A DNA stretch of 39,667 nt from Bacteroides sp. (GCA_014802425.1 JAAVCH010000031.1:1-39667), one strand, 5' to 3'; shown: positions 1 to 10,500, numbered from the stretch's first letter. Translations and numbers: made by a program. The notes: generated from the letters alone by a model not told the origin.

Positions 1-1
1 C

Positions 2-76
2 GGGCGATTAGCTCAGCTGGTTTAGAGCGTCTGTCTTACAAACAGAGGGTCTGCGGTTCGAATCCGTAATCGCCCA
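2..76 (+). tRNA. tRNA-Val (anticodon UAC), copy 1
   Basis: Complete cloverleaf. The acceptor arms GGGCGAT and ATCGCCC pair, the D-arm carries AGCTCAGCTGGTTTAGAGC, the anticodon loop is CTTACAA (anticodon TAC, reading GUA valine codons) and the T-arm is TGCGG-TTCGAAT-CCGTA. The discriminator base is A and no CCA is encoded. It is identical to the second copy 140 bases downstream. Confidence 0.96.
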
Positions 77-106
77 CCGACCAATTCAACATTGAGTGAT
101 TCCGAA

Positions 107-124
107 TATCTCTACGTAGAGATA
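107..124. repeat. Perfect 18-bp palindrome between the two tRNA genes
   Basis: TATCTCTAC is followed directly by its reverse complement GTAGAGATA, and outer CCG/CGG bases can also pair across two mismatches. It lies in the 65-base spacer between the tRNA copies. It may help separate the two tRNAs in a common precursor or be a leftover of the duplication; neither is proven. Confidence 0.6.
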
Positions 125-141
125 CGGAGGATATTCACAAC

Positions 142-216
142 GGGCGATTAGCTCAGCTGGTTTAGAGCGTCTGTCTTACAAACAGAGGGTCTGCGGTTCG
201 AATCCGTAATCGCCCA
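142..216 (+). tRNA. tRNA-Val (anticodon UAC), copy 2
   Basis: Identical to copy 1 over the whole tRNA, with the same anticodon TAC and no encoded CCA. A strong hairpin terminator begins four bases after its end, so the two tRNAs are probably made as one transcript. The promoter would lie left of the window. Confidence 0.96.
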
Positions 217-220
217 CGAA

Positions 221-260
221 AGCGGTGAGTCTTCAAGAAGACCCACCGCTTTTCTTTTTT
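221..260 (+). terminator. Rho-independent terminator after the tRNA-Val pair
   Basis: A 13-bp stem (AGCGGTGAGTCTT against AAGACCCACCGCT, one mismatch) with loop CAAG is followed by TTTCTTTTTT. This is a textbook intrinsic terminator and ends the tRNA transcript. Confidence 0.92.
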
Positions 261-305
261 CCATCCCTCCCCATCCCAGATGCCCCCCCGTCCGTGCGAA
301 GCTAT

Positions 306-336
306 CCCCGCCGGTGGCTGTGCCGCCACCGGGGGG
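306..336. other. G+C-rich hairpin in the tRNA / DUF4254 intergenic region
   Basis: CCGGTGGC and GCCACCGG form an 8-bp stem around a 6-base loop, and flanking C and G runs can extend it. There is no T-tract, so it is not an intrinsic terminator. Nothing else but the promoter at 362-392 was found between the tRNA terminator and the next gene. Confidence 0.4.
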
Positions 337-361
337 CGCCGTCACTTTCCACCCGGCGGAT

Positions 362-392
362 TTGCTCAGCTCGATTTTTCTGATTATTTTTG
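362..392 (+). promoter_or_regulatory. Bacteroidota-type promoter for the DUF4254-GT9-porWX run
   Basis: TTG at 362-364 and TATTTTTG at 385-392 are 20 bases apart, an exact fit to the Bacteroides consensus (TTG near -33, TAnnTTTG near -7). The predicted start of transcription is near 398, giving a leader of about 75 bases. No comparably good promoter was seen in the short gaps downstream, so it may serve the whole run to 13189. Confidence 0.7.
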
Positions 393-471
393 AAATTCAA
401 TTCATTCCCGCCGCCGTGACACCCATTTTCATCGCTCCCGGCCATACCCACATATAAAAATCCTTCCGACC

Positions 472-1080
472 ATGACCGCTAAAGAAGCCTACGAAATATT
501 CGAGAAATCAGTGGCTGACTATCATCGCTACGACAATGTCGACCAGCCGATGCAGAATCCATATCCCGAAGAATCGGTAGAAGCTACCCTCTATCACAAG
601 AACTGGATAGATGCAGTGCAGTGGCACCTCGAAGACATCATCCGCGACCCGGAAATCGACCCCGTGGCCGCCCTGGCCCTCAAACGCCGCATCGACAGCT
701 CCAACCAGGACCGCACCGACATGGTGGAGCAGCTCGACTCCTACCTGCGCGACGTGCAGTACAAGGATGTGACTCCGGCTCCCGACGCCACCATCAATAC
801 CGAATCGCCCGCATGGGCCCTCGACCGCCTTTCCATACTCGCCCTCAAGATCTGGCACATGCGCGAGGAGGCCCAGCGCACGGACGCCAGCGTGGAGCAT
901 CTCGCAAAATGCCAGGCCAAACTCCTCATCCTTGAGGAGCAGCGCGCCGACCTGACAGCGGCAATCGACGCACTCTTCGACGACATCGCCGCCGGACGAA
1001 AGTACATGAAAGTCTACCGACAGATGAAGATGTACAACGATCCGGACACAAACCCCGTGCTCTACGCGGCAAAAAAATAA
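472..1080 (+). CDS. DUF4254 domain protein
   Basis: This 202-residue, soluble, largely helical protein matches what I know of the DUF4254 family, which in Bacteroidota is usually encoded directly before a family 9 glycosyltransferase. That is the arrangement here, with a 4-base gap. The biochemical role of DUF4254 is not established; the pairing suggests a function linked to the heptosyltransferase-like partner, for instance in lipid A-core assembly. There is no signal peptide and no membrane segment, so the protein should be cytoplasmic. The sequence is rich in charged residues, and two long helices (about residues 35-100 and 115-180) look likely. The ATG follows the consensus promoter at a sensible distance and is the only reasonable start. 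It is the first gene of the plus-strand run. Confidence 0.85.
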   Translation: MTAKEAYEIFEKSVADYHRYDNVDQPMQNPYPEESVEATLYHKNWIDAVQWHLEDIIRDPEIDPVAALALKRRIDSSNQDRTDMVEQLDSYLRDVQYKDVTPAPDATINTESPAWALDRLSILALKIWHMREEAQRTDASVEHLAKCQAKLLILEEQRADLTAAIDALFDDIAAGRKYMKVYRQMKMYNDPDTNPVLYAAKK

Positions 1081-1084
1081 GGAA

Positions 1085-2191
1085 ATGACGCAAGCAACGA
1101 AGCGCGACATCCTTCTCACCCGCTTCTCGGCGCTCGGCGATGTGGCCATGACCGTCGGGCCCATCTATGACGCCTGCCGGGCAAACCCCGACAGGCGGTT
1201 CATACTCCTGACCCGCAGCCATCCGGCCACTCTTTTCATCAACCGTCCGGAGAACCTGACCGTGCATCCCGTCGACACCGCCGACTATCCCGGCCCGCGC
1301 GGACTGATGCGCCTGCGCAGGGAGCTGGATGCGCTCTATGACATAGGCGCGGTGGCCGACCTCCACGACGTGCTGCGCACCCGGCTGCTGCGCTCCCTCT
1401 TCCGCCTCACCGGCCGGCCCACATACCACATCGACAAGCGCCGCGCCGAACGCCGGCGGCTCACACGCCCGCGACACAAGCACCTCGTGCAGCTCACTCC
1501 GATGCGCGACCGCTACGCCGAGACCCTCGCCCGCGCCACCGGCAAGCGCGCCCCCGGACGGTTCACATCGATATTCCCCGAGCCCCCCGACCCGGCTCTT
1601 TTCGCCGGCGCCACCGGGCCTAAACAGCCGGGCCAGCGCTGGATAGCCATCGCTCCGTTCGCGGCCCATGCGGGAAAGGTCTACCCCGAAGACCTGATGG
1701 GGGAGACCGTGCGCCTGCTCGCCCAGCTCCCCGACACCCGCATATTCATCTTCGGCTTCGGAGATAAGGAATCGGAGACCATCGAGACATGGCGCAAGGC
1801 CAATCCCGGCGCCGACATCGTCAACATGGCGGCCCGGAAAATCGGACTTCCCGCCGAACTGGCGCTCCTGGCCCACTGCGACACGATGCTATCGATGGAC
1901 TCGGCCAACATGCACCTCGCCGGCCTCGCGGGGCTACACACGGTCAGCATATGGGGCGCCACGCATCCGTTCTGCGGATTCCGGGGCGCGTGCCAGAAGG
2001 ACTCCGACATACTTCAGCTCGAAATGACCTGCCGCCCCTGCTCCGTATTCGGCAACAAGCCCTGCCTCCGAAAGGACCTCCACTGCCTACGGGGCATATC
2101 ACCGGCCCGGGTGGCCGCCGCCGTCGCGGCCGCCTCATCATCACCTACGCCCGGAGCCGGCCGCGCCGATGGCACCGACCGTAAATCTTAG
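1085..2191 (+). CDS. Glycosyltransferase family 9 (heptosyltransferase-like)
   Basis: This 368-residue protein has the GT9 (GT-B fold) pattern. The N-terminus reads LLTRFSALGDVAMTVGPIY, where GT9 enzymes have their acceptor-side loop, and the C-terminal half has SMDSANMHLAGLAG followed by SIWGATHPFCGF, the usual nucleotide-sugar site of ADP-heptose:LPS heptosyltransferases. It should act at the cytoplasmic face of the inner membrane on an LPS or lipooligosaccharide core acceptor; donor and acceptor cannot be read from sequence. Near the C-terminus there is a cysteine cluster (CRPCSVFGNKPC, then another Cys six residues later) that resembles a metal site and that I associate with Bacteroidales members of this family. 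An AAGGAA stretch lies just before the start codon. It is probably translated together with the DUF4254 gene. Confidence 0.9.
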   Translation: MTQATKRDILLTRFSALGDVAMTVGPIYDACRANPDRRFILLTRSHPATLFINRPENLTVHPVDTADYPGPRGLMRLRRELDALYDIGAVADLHDVLRTRLLRSLFRLTGRPTYHIDKRRAERRRLTRPRHKHLVQLTPMRDRYAETLARATGKRAPGRFTSIFPEPPDPALFAGATGPKQPGQRWIAIAPFAAHAGKVYPEDLMGETVRLLAQLPDTRIFIFGFGDKESETIETWRKANPGADIVNMAARKIGLPAELALLAHCDTMLSMDSANMHLAGLAGLHTVSIWGATHPFCGFRGACQKDSDILQLEMTCRPCSVFGNKPCLRKDLHCLRGISPARVAAAVAAASSSPTPGAGRADGTDRKS

Positions 2192-2211
2192 TCAGAAACA
2201 TCTCCAGAAAT

Positions 2212-5157
2212 ATGCAGCATAAAGCGCGACTCCACCTACTCGGCCTCATACTCGCCGCGGCAAGCGCCGGGGCATCGGCCTCGATACTCATACAGCATCC
2301 TCCCTTAATGGCCCGTGCCACCGACGCGGCATCGCTCCTGCGCGCACGCGACATGGCCCGGCTCGGCAACTACCGGGGAGCCATCGGCCAGCTCGACCGC
2401 ATAGCCACCGAACAGGTGCCCCTCGACTACCGCGAGAGCCAGGAATTCCTGTACCTCCTCGGCACCTCCCTATATGCCACCGATGATCCCCGCTGCGCCG
2501 ACGTGCTCGAAAAATACCTCTCCGGCTTCGCCGCCTCGGCCGACGCCCGGCAGGCCCGCCTCAGCCTCGGCGACTACCACTTCTACGCCCATCAGTGGGC
2601 CGACGCCCTCGCCACCTACGACGGAGTGGACCTCTCCTCGCTCGACGCCGACTCCCGCGCGCTCTACACCTACCGCAAGGCCCTCTGCCTCGTATGCCTC
2701 GACCGGCCCGAAGAGGCGCGACCGCTCTTCAAGAGCATCGCCGACAACAAGGAGTTCGCCCTCGCCGCACTCTACTACGACGCTTACATCGACTATACAC
2801 GCGGAAACGACTCCCAGGCCCTGGCGAAGTTCACCCGCGTGGCCGACAGGATGCAGGACTCCGACGGAGCCGCCCCGGCCGCCGGCATGGCCCCGCGCTA
2901 CTACATCGCCCAGATACTCTTCCGCCAGGGCGACTGGGAGAACGCCGCCAATACCGCCCACAATCTCCTGCGCCGCCAGGAATATCCCGAACTGGCCGAC
3001 GATACACGCCGCGTGCTCGGCCTGGCACGCTACAAGCTCGGCGACCTCACCTCGGCCCGCGGCCCGCTCGAAGCCTACGTGACCGCCGCAGGCTCCGAAG
3101 CCACCCCCGACGCCGTCTACGCCCTCGGGGCATGCGAATACGCCGCCGGAGACCTTGACGCCGCCCAGGACAGGTTCTCCCGCGTGGCCCACCTCGACGA
3201 CGCGGTGGGACAGGGAGCCTCCCTCTACCTCGGACAGATCGAGGCCGCGCGCCGCAATCCGTCGGCCGCCGCCATATACTTCGAAAAAGCCTACCGCATG
3301 GGCTACGACCCGAAAGTGGCCGAAACCGCCCTCTACGACTATGTGGCCGCACGCAGCGAAGGGGGAGGGGTGCCGTTCGACTCTTCGGTGGAGATGCTCC
3401 GGCAGTTCATCACCCGATTCCCCGACTCGGAATACGCCCCGGCCATCGAGCGCCACCTCGCCCAGCTCTGCTATTCGGCCGGCGACTACGACGCCGCCCT
3501 CAAGGCCATCGACGCCATACGCAATCCCTCGGGCGCCGACCGCCTCATGCAGCAGAAGATACTCTACGCCGCCGGCACATCGGCCCTGTCGGCAGGCGAG
3601 GCCTCACGCGCCGAGCAGCTGCTGACTCGCTGCATCAACGTGCGCGGCGGCGATTCATCCGTCACTACACAGGCCCGCATATGGCTCGGCGACGCCCTCT
3701 ATGCCGCCGGAAAATACGCCGACGCCGAAAAATCATACGCCGCCGCGGCCTCGGCCGGAAACGCAGGCTCGAACTCGGCCCTGCTGCAGTACGACCTCGG
3801 CTACTCGCGCATGATGCTGAATAAATTCCCGCAGGCGGCCATGGCATTCCGCCAGGCCCTCGCCGACAAGGGGGAACTCAACTCCGCCCTCCGCCGCGAC
3901 GCCCGGATGCGCCTCGCCGACTGCCGGTACTATACCGGCGACTACGACGGCGCCCTGACCGAATACGCCTCACTGCGCTCCGAAGGCGCCGACGCCGACT
4001 ACGCCTCCTACCGCCATGCCCAGATACGCGGCCTGCGCGGCGACATCTCCGGCAAAATCGCCGAACTCGAAGCCCTCATAAAGAACTTCCCCTCCTCGAC
4101 GCGTATGCCCGACATCCTCACCGAACTCGCCGACACCTACGCCACCGCAGGCGACAACACCAAAGCCGCCGAAGCCTATTCCGGCATCCTCGACCGCTAT
4201 CCCGTCGACGCCGGAGCCCCCCGCGCCGCCCTCGGCAAGGCTTCGGCCCTCATGGCCGCCGGACGCGACGACGACGCCGTGGAGGCCTACGAGGCACTGA
4301 TGATGAAATGGCCCGCCTCCGACGAAGCGCGCACCGCCGACAACGAACTGCGGAAATACTTCGCCGCCAACCACCGCATCGATGAATACGCCTCGTTCGT
4401 GCGCACGGTGCCCGGATTCTCCGTCGACGCCGCCCAGCTCGACGACCTCGCCTACTCGCAGGCCGAAAACGACTATCTCGACAACCCCGCCTCCATACGC
4501 CCGATACAGGACTACATCACCCGCTACCCGACCGGACGCCATCTGGCCGACGCCTACTCCATCTTCGCCGACCATCTCTACGACACCGGCGACACGGAGC
4601 GCGCCTACCTGGGATACCTCGAACTCGAACGCCGCGGAGGACAGGAATACATCGCACGCGCCTATACCGGCATCATGCGCACGGCCCCCGACGCGGAGAC
4701 TCGCCTGACCTACGCCCGGCGCCTGCGCTCGCTCGGAGGAGTGACGGCCGACGCCCTTGAGGAAGCCTCGATCTACGAGGCCGAGGCCCTGCTCAGCTCA
4801 GGATCGGCTTCCGAACGCGCACAGGGGCGCCGGAGCCTTGAGGCCATCGCCGCCAATCCCCACTCGGCCGCCGGGGCACGGAGCAACGTGATGCTGGCCG
4901 AAAGCCTCCTGGCCGAAGGCAAGCCGCAGGAGGCACTCGACATGATGGAGGAGTTCACTTCCTCCGGCTCACCGCAGCAGTACTGGGTGGCACGGGGATT
5001 CATAACCCTGGCCGACGCCTACACCGCGCTCGGAAAGGACTACCTCGCCCGCGAATACCTCACCAGCCTCCGCGACAACTATCCCGGCGATGAAGCCGAC
5101 ATACGCGAGATGATAGCCAGACGCCTCTCCTCCACATCAAAAACGACCACGAAATGA
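2212..5157 (+). CDS. Very long TPR-repeat exported protein
   Basis: The product has 981 residues. Residues 1-24 form an Ala-rich signal peptide ending near AGASAS. The rest is almost entirely helical TPR or TPR-like pairs with the usual small-residue pattern (for example GDYDAALKAIDAI, AGKYADAEKSYAAAA, TGDYDGALTEYASL, AGDNTKAAEAYSGIL). This predicts a periplasmic or outer-membrane-associated solenoid that acts as a protein-binding scaffold; no catalytic domain is visible. Its stop codon overlaps the start of the beta-barrel gene (ATGA), a strong hint of translational coupling and that the two proteins work together at the outer membrane. BamD and PorW are other TPR proteins of the envelope, but I see no specific family match. 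G+C content is high, like its neighbours. Confidence 0.85.
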   Translation: MQHKARLHLLGLILAAASAGASASILIQHPPLMARATDAASLLRARDMARLGNYRGAIGQLDRIATEQVPLDYRESQEFLYLLGTSLYATDDPRCADVLEKYLSGFAASADARQARLSLGDYHFYAHQWADALATYDGVDLSSLDADSRALYTYRKALCLVCLDRPEEARPLFKSIADNKEFALAALYYDAYIDYTRGNDSQALAKFTRVADRMQDSDGAAPAAGMAPRYYIAQILFRQGDWENAANTAHNLLRRQEYPELADDTRRVLGLARYKLGDLTSARGPLEAYVTAAGSEATPDAVYALGACEYAAGDLDAAQDRFSRVAHLDDAVGQGASLYLGQIEAARRNPSAAAIYFEKAYRMGYDPKVAETALYDYVAARSEGGGVPFDSSVEMLRQFITRFPDSEYAPAIERHLAQLCYSAGDYDAALKAIDAIRNPSGADRLMQQKILYAAGTSALSAGEASRAEQLLTRCINVRGGDSSVTTQARIWLGDALYAAGKYADAEKSYAAAASAGNAGSNSALLQYDLGYSRMMLNKFPQAAMAFRQALADKGELNSALRRDARMRLADCRYYTGDYDGALTEYASLRSEGADADYASYRHAQIRGLRGDISGKIAELEALIKNFPSSTRMPDILTELADTYATAGDNTKAAEAYSGILDRYPVDAGAPRAALGKASALMAAGRDDDAVEAYEALMMKWPASDEARTADNELRKYFAANHRIDEYASFVRTVPGFSVDAAQLDDLAYSQAENDYLDNPASIRPIQDYITRYPTGRHLADAYSIFADHLYDTGDTERAYLGYLELERRGGQEYIARAYTGIMRTAPDAETRLTYARRLRSLGGVTADALEEASIYEAEALLSSGSASERAQGRRSLEAIAANPHSAAGARSNVMLAESLLAEGKPQEALDMMEEFTSSGSPQQYWVARGFITLADAYTALGKDYLAREYLTSLRDNYPGDEADIREMIARRLSSTSKTTTK

Positions 5158-6968
5158 AGACACCTACGCCGCTCCGCGCGCTCCCCATACTCCTCCTGAC
5201 CGCACTCCCCGCCGCCGCACAGCTGCGCGAGAGCGTGGCCGTCGAGGGGAATTACCTCAAGGACATCATCCGGGCCGAACGCATCAACCGTCTGCCCGAA
5301 CTGGAGGCATACCCGATGGCCACGACTCCGCTCGACTACGCCACGGCAGGCGTGGCCGCCGACTTCACTCCTGAATCACCCCTGCTCCCCGCCACGGCCT
5401 ACGGAGCCTCACGCGACTCCAGCCGACGCCGGGGATACATCGACCTGGCCATGGGCAGCTACCTCAACACCTCCCTCTCCGCAGGCTACGGAGCCATCGA
5501 CTCCCCCGACACCCGGCTCGGCATCCGGCTCGGACATTACTCCACATCCCTGTGGCACCCCTGGGGAGCCGACTTCGAGGCCGCCAAGAACTATCAGGAG
5601 ATGCTCGGGCTCGACTTCACCCGCCGTTTCGCCGGCCTCGGCACCCTGTCGGCTTCGGCCCAGTACCATCTCGGATACTTCAATTACTACGGCATAATGC
5701 CGGAGCGCGAGGACCACGCCATAGTCCTCACCGAGCCTCGCCCCTTCCCGACCCAGACGCTCAACGACGCAGCCGTGAGGGTGGGATGGACCTCCATGCC
5801 GGATGCCACCGGCCTCCGCTGGCACGCCGCCCTCGGAGCCCGTCACTTCGCCTACCGCACCGCCACGCGGGAGACATCCCTCATGCTCGACGGCGGAATG
5901 TCGGCGGCGGCCGGAGCCAACGGCACGGTAGGCTTCGACGGACACCTCGAAGCCCTCTTCTACGGCACCCATCCCACAGTACCCGAAACCTACGCCCCCG
6001 ACTCCTACGCCAACATCCTCCTCACACCCTACTACCTCTTCCGCCGCAACGCCCTGACGCTCCGCGCCGGATTCGACCTCGACCTGACATTCAACGCCGA
6101 CGGCGACGAGGCCGGCTCGCATTTCGGAGCCGTACACGTGGCCCCCGACATCCGCCTCGACATCGCCGCCCGCAACTTCGGCTTCTACATCCATATCCTC
6201 GGCGGAACCTCCCTCCGCACACTCGCGGCCATCTCCCAGACCGATCCATACTGCAATCCGGCGCTCCAGTCGACACGTCCCGTCAACTCGCCGATCGACG
6301 CGCGCATCGGCATAGAGACCACCCCGTTCGCGGGCTTCTCCGCCTCCATCGAGGGGCGCTACGGCGCATGGCGCGGCGTGGGTGCCGACGGATGGTATGC
6401 GGCAATCCTCAACTACGGCGCCGCCACCATGCCCGGCCTTGACCTCCCCGCCGGCACAGTGGCCGACTACGGACTCGGCTACACACGCTATAACCTCTCG
6501 GGGTTCAGCGCCTCGGCGCGCCTGGCATATAAGCCCAACCATATCGTAAGCCTCGCCGCAGAAGGCACCTACACACCCCAGCACGGCACTACGGGCGTGC
6601 TCAACGGACTCGACCGCCCGCGCTGGATCGCGGGAGTGTCGGCCGAAATACACCCCGTGCGGCCGCTCGGCATAAGCGTCAGCTACGAATACAGGGGCGT
6701 ACGCAACGTCTACACCACCTACGACGCCTCCGGAGTGACCCTCCCGATGCCCGGCGGCACTCCGCCGCAGCCGGCCGACAATCCCGGGCTGGCGGCACTC
6801 CGCCTCCCCGACATCACCCGCCTCGGGGCCGCAATAGAATGGAGCGTCACCTCCGGCCTCACCCTCGGCGTCACGGCCGACAATCTCCTCGGCACCCCCG
6901 TGTGGAGCCTCCCCTGCCTCCCAGGCCAGGGACGCACCTTCGCCGGGCGCCTGTCATGGGTTTTCTAA
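5154..6968 (+). CDS. Outer-membrane beta-barrel protein (TonB-receptor-like barrel without a clear plug)
   Basis: The product has 604 residues. A signal peptide (LPILLLTALPAAAQ) is cut after about residue 22. The mature part is a chain of alternating amphipathic strands rich in Tyr, Gly and aromatic residues, and it ends in GRLSWVF with a terminal Phe, the usual recognition signal of Bam-inserted barrels. It looks like the plugless TonB-dependent-receptor-like barrels common in Bacteroidales. No clear N-terminal plug and no TonB box were seen, so active transport is doubtful. It overlaps the TPR gene by four bases, so the two probably form an outer-membrane complex. The substrate or role is unknown. 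The next gene starts 55 bases downstream, without an obvious promoter in between. Confidence 0.8.
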   Translation: MKTPTPLRALPILLLTALPAAAQLRESVAVEGNYLKDIIRAERINRLPELEAYPMATTPLDYATAGVAADFTPESPLLPATAYGASRDSSRRRGYIDLAMGSYLNTSLSAGYGAIDSPDTRLGIRLGHYSTSLWHPWGADFEAAKNYQEMLGLDFTRRFAGLGTLSASAQYHLGYFNYYGIMPEREDHAIVLTEPRPFPTQTLNDAAVRVGWTSMPDATGLRWHAALGARHFAYRTATRETSLMLDGGMSAAAGANGTVGFDGHLEALFYGTHPTVPETYAPDSYANILLTPYYLFRRNALTLRAGFDLDLTFNADGDEAGSHFGAVHVAPDIRLDIAARNFGFYIHILGGTSLRTLAAISQTDPYCNPALQSTRPVNSPIDARIGIETTPFAGFSASIEGRYGAWRGVGADGWYAAILNYGAATMPGLDLPAGTVADYGLGYTRYNLSGFSASARLAYKPNHIVSLAAEGTYTPQHGTTGVLNGLDRPRWIAGVSAEIHPVRPLGISVSYEYRGVRNVYTTYDASGVTLPMPGGTPPQPADNPGLAALRLPDITRLGAAIEWSVTSGLTLGVTADNLLGTPVWSLPCLPGQGRTFAGRLSWVF

Positions 6969-7023
6969 ACCCGCCGCCCCCTCCGCGCGTTGTAAATGAA
7001 GACACCCAAAACCAGAAAGCATT

Positions 7024-7548
7024 ATGCCCCTTACACTACAATACAGCAATGAAGACGACCGCGCCTACGGGCTGGCGGGGATGAGCATATCCCTGGCCGT
7101 GCTCGACGCCATCGACCGCGTCGTGGAGGTATCGATCGACACCGAAGACGACCCCATGATCGACTTCTCACAGGACTATTACTTCTCCGCCTCCCCGGCC
7201 ATCTCGCCCAAGGCGGTGTGGGAAAACCTCATGCGCAACTATCACCTCACGGCCTCGATGGTGGTATCCAACCTCATGGCACGCAGCCTCATACGCCTCG
7301 GCGAGGACATCCCCGCCGACATCATGGACGCCGCCTACCGTGAAATCGAGGCCGAAGGACGCGACACCTGCGGACTTGAGGACGACGAAATCAAACGCAT
7401 CTACGACAAGATACTCATGCAGAACCGCCGCATCTTCGGCAATCCGCGCCTGCGACCGGCAGTAAGCCAGCTCGCGCAGCTTATCTCGCGCCGCCGCCGC
7501 CTGTCGGGCTCCGAACTCCGCGACGAGCTCACCTATCTCCAGCTCTGA
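7024..7548 (+). CDS. Small conserved hypothetical protein upstream of porW
   Basis: I do not recognise a named family. The 174-residue product is acidic in its first half and basic near the C-terminus, where there is a run of arginines (LISRRRRLSG). It has no signal peptide and no membrane span, and should be a mostly helical cytoplasmic protein. Coding is well supported: it has the same G+C-rich codon use as its neighbours, sits in the same direction, and ends 36 bases before porW. The conserved-looking order suggests a role connected to the envelope genes on either side, but that is only context. Confidence 0.7.
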   Translation: MPLTLQYSNEDDRAYGLAGMSISLAVLDAIDRVVEVSIDTEDDPMIDFSQDYYFSASPAISPKAVWENLMRNYHLTASMVVSNLMARSLIRLGEDIPADIMDAAYREIEAEGRDTCGLEDDEIKRIYDKILMQNRRIFGNPRLRPAVSQLAQLISRRRRLSGSELRDELTYLQL

Positions 7549-7584
7549 CGACAAATAATCGGCCCGGCTTTGCGTTAATTAGAT

Positions 7585-10500
7585 ATGCCAAAGTACACGC
7601 CGCGACATAACCGACCGCCACGCCCCCTCCTGCAGGGAGGCGTGGCGGTGCTGTGCGCCATCCTCGCAATGCTCGGAGTCAGCGCATGCTCCACCAAGAA
7701 AAACACACCCGTGTCCCGCCAGTGGCAGGCCTTCACCACTCGCTACAACGTCTACTACAACGGCGACGAACACTACAAGGAGACCCTCAAGGCGATGGAG
7801 AAAGCCTACGAGGACGACTATACCCGCACCCTGCTCACCCATCCGGCCGAAGCACGCGCCGACCAGAAGATGCCCCAGCCCACCGGCGACTTCAACCGCA
7901 CCATCGAGAAGATGCAGAAGGCCATACAACTCCACTCCATCAAGAAAAAACCCGCGAAGAAGACATCCTCGGCCAAGGAGAAGGCCTTCAGGGCCCGCGA
8001 CGAGTTCAATCCATTCCTCCACAACGCCTGGATGATGATGGGCAAGGCTCAGTACTTCAACGGCGACTTCCTCGGGGCCGCATCGACTTTCCTCTACATT
8101 TCCCGCCACTTCACCTGGCTTCCGGAGACCGTGACCGAGGCGCGGCTCTGGCAGGCACGCTGCTACTGCGCCCTCGACTGGGACTACGAGGCCGAGAATG
8201 TGCTCCGCCTCGTAAAGGAGAAGCAGCTCACCACGTCCGCCCTACAGAACCTCTACAATCTCGTGCAGGCCGGCTATCTGGTGCGCACCGACAAGTATGC
8301 CGAGGCGGTGCCTTATCTCGAAAAGGCGGCCAAATCGGCGTCGGGGAGCCAGAAGAACCGCCTCTGGTTCCTTCTCGGCCAGGTCTACACCCATCTCGGC
8401 AAGCGCCAGCAGGCCTATGAGGCCTACAGGAAAGCCGGATCGGGAGTCTCTACGGCCTACCGCACCAAATTCAACGCCCGCATAAAGCAGAGCGAGGTCT
8501 ATACCGGCTCCAACATAGCGTCGGAGGTGCGCGCCCTGAAAAGCATGACCCGCTATGAGCGTAACAATGAGTTCCTCGACCAGATCTACTACGCCATCGG
8601 CAACCTCTACCTCTCCCGCAAGGACTCGGCGGAGGCCAGGAAATACTACGCTCTGGCCATCGAGAAATCCACCCGCAACGGCATCGACAAGGCCCTGGCC
8701 CAGCTGGCGCTCGGCAACATATACTTCGACGAGCATGAATACAACAAGGCCCAGCCGTGCTACTCGGAGGCCGTGCCGCAGCTTCCCGTCACGTATCCCG
8801 ACTACGAAAAGCTCAAGCTGCGCTCCGACGTGCTCGACGAGCTCAGCGTCTACGCCGGCAACGTCGAGCTGCAGGACTCCCTGCTGCGCCTCTCGGCCAT
8901 GTCGCCCGAGGAGCGGGAGAAGGTGGCCCAGAGGCTCGTGGACGAGCTCATAAAGAAGGAAAAGGAGGAGGCCGAGGCCGCAAGGCGCGAGGAGCTCCTG
9001 GCCAACCGCGAGGAGGCCCCGATGCTCGACAACGGAGCCGCCGTACCCGCCTTCACCGTCAACGGCGACAAATCATGGTATTTCTACAACACCATGACCA
9101 AGAACGCCGGCAAGACCGAGTTCCAGCGCAAATGGGGCGCCCGAAAGCTCGAGGACGACTGGCGGCGCCGCAACAAGACCACCTTCGCCATGGACGCCGA
9201 CGAAGACTCACCCGATGACGAGGAGGATGAGGAGGCACCCGGAAACACAGGCGAGGAGGGCGCCGACGATGGCGACGGCGAGGAAAAGGGACCCGATCCC
9301 AACGATCCCCACAACGTGGAGTACTATCTCCGCCAGATTCCCACCACCGAGGAGGAGATAGCCAATTCCAACGACATCATCCAGGAGGGGCTCTACAATA
9401 TGGGCGTCATACTCAAGGACAAACTTGAGGACTATCCCGCCGCCCGGCGTGAATTCGACCGCCTCGACTCCCGCTATCCCGACAATCCATACCGCCTCGA
9501 CGCCTACTACAACCTCTACCTCATGGCCGTGCGCGACAACGATGCGGCCGAGGCGGAGAAATGGCGGCAGGCAATACTGGCCGAGTTCCCCGAATCACCC
9601 TACGGAATGGCCATGACCGACCCCGACTACTTCAACCATCTCCGCGAGATGAACGCCCGCCAGGAGCAGATGTACGAGGAGGCCTACGAGGCGTATCTCG
9701 ACAACGACAACACCCGTGTACACTCCCTTACCGAAAAGATGGAGGAGGACTACCCGCTGTCGAAGATCCTGCCGAAATTCGTATTCATCGACGCCCTCTC
9801 ATACATGACCGGAGGGGACAACGACAAATTCCGCGAGCGCCTCACCTACCTGCTCGAAAAATGGCCCGACACCGACATGACCCCCATGGCCGGAGCCATC
9901 CTGAAGGGGCTCAAGGAAGGGAAGCAGCCCAACGCCGGACTCTCCAACACACGCGGCATGATATGGGACATGCGCCTGACCGACTCCGAGGCTCCGCTGG
10001 ACACCGACGGCCAGCCGGCCAATTTCGAGCGTGACCCGGATAAGCCGCAGCTGCTCGTTTTCGTATTCCCGCGTGATTCGGTGAGCGCCAACCGGCTGCT
10101 CTACGATGTGGCACGCTTCAACTTCTCCTCGTTTGTGGTGAAGGATTTCGACCTTGAGCAGATGAGTTTCGGCAACGTAGGCCTGCTGATAGTGCGCGGA
10201 TTCGCCAACATGCGCGAACTTGAGCACTACCGCAACGTGATGGCCCACAGCGACTTCGACCTCCCCGCCGGAGTGACTCCCGTTATGATTTCCAAGGCCA
10301 ACTTCGAGCTCCTGCTCCGCGAAGGCCGCTCCTTCGAGGAGTACTTCCGCTTCGAGCAGGAGGAGGAGCTTCCCGAAGAGGTCAACGGCCCCGGAATGCC
10401 GCCTCCCGACGAAGAAGAGGACTCCGACGGCCATGACACTCCCGGCGACGACGAAATCTCCAATCCCGACAACACCCCCAATCCCGACGCCGACGAAGAA

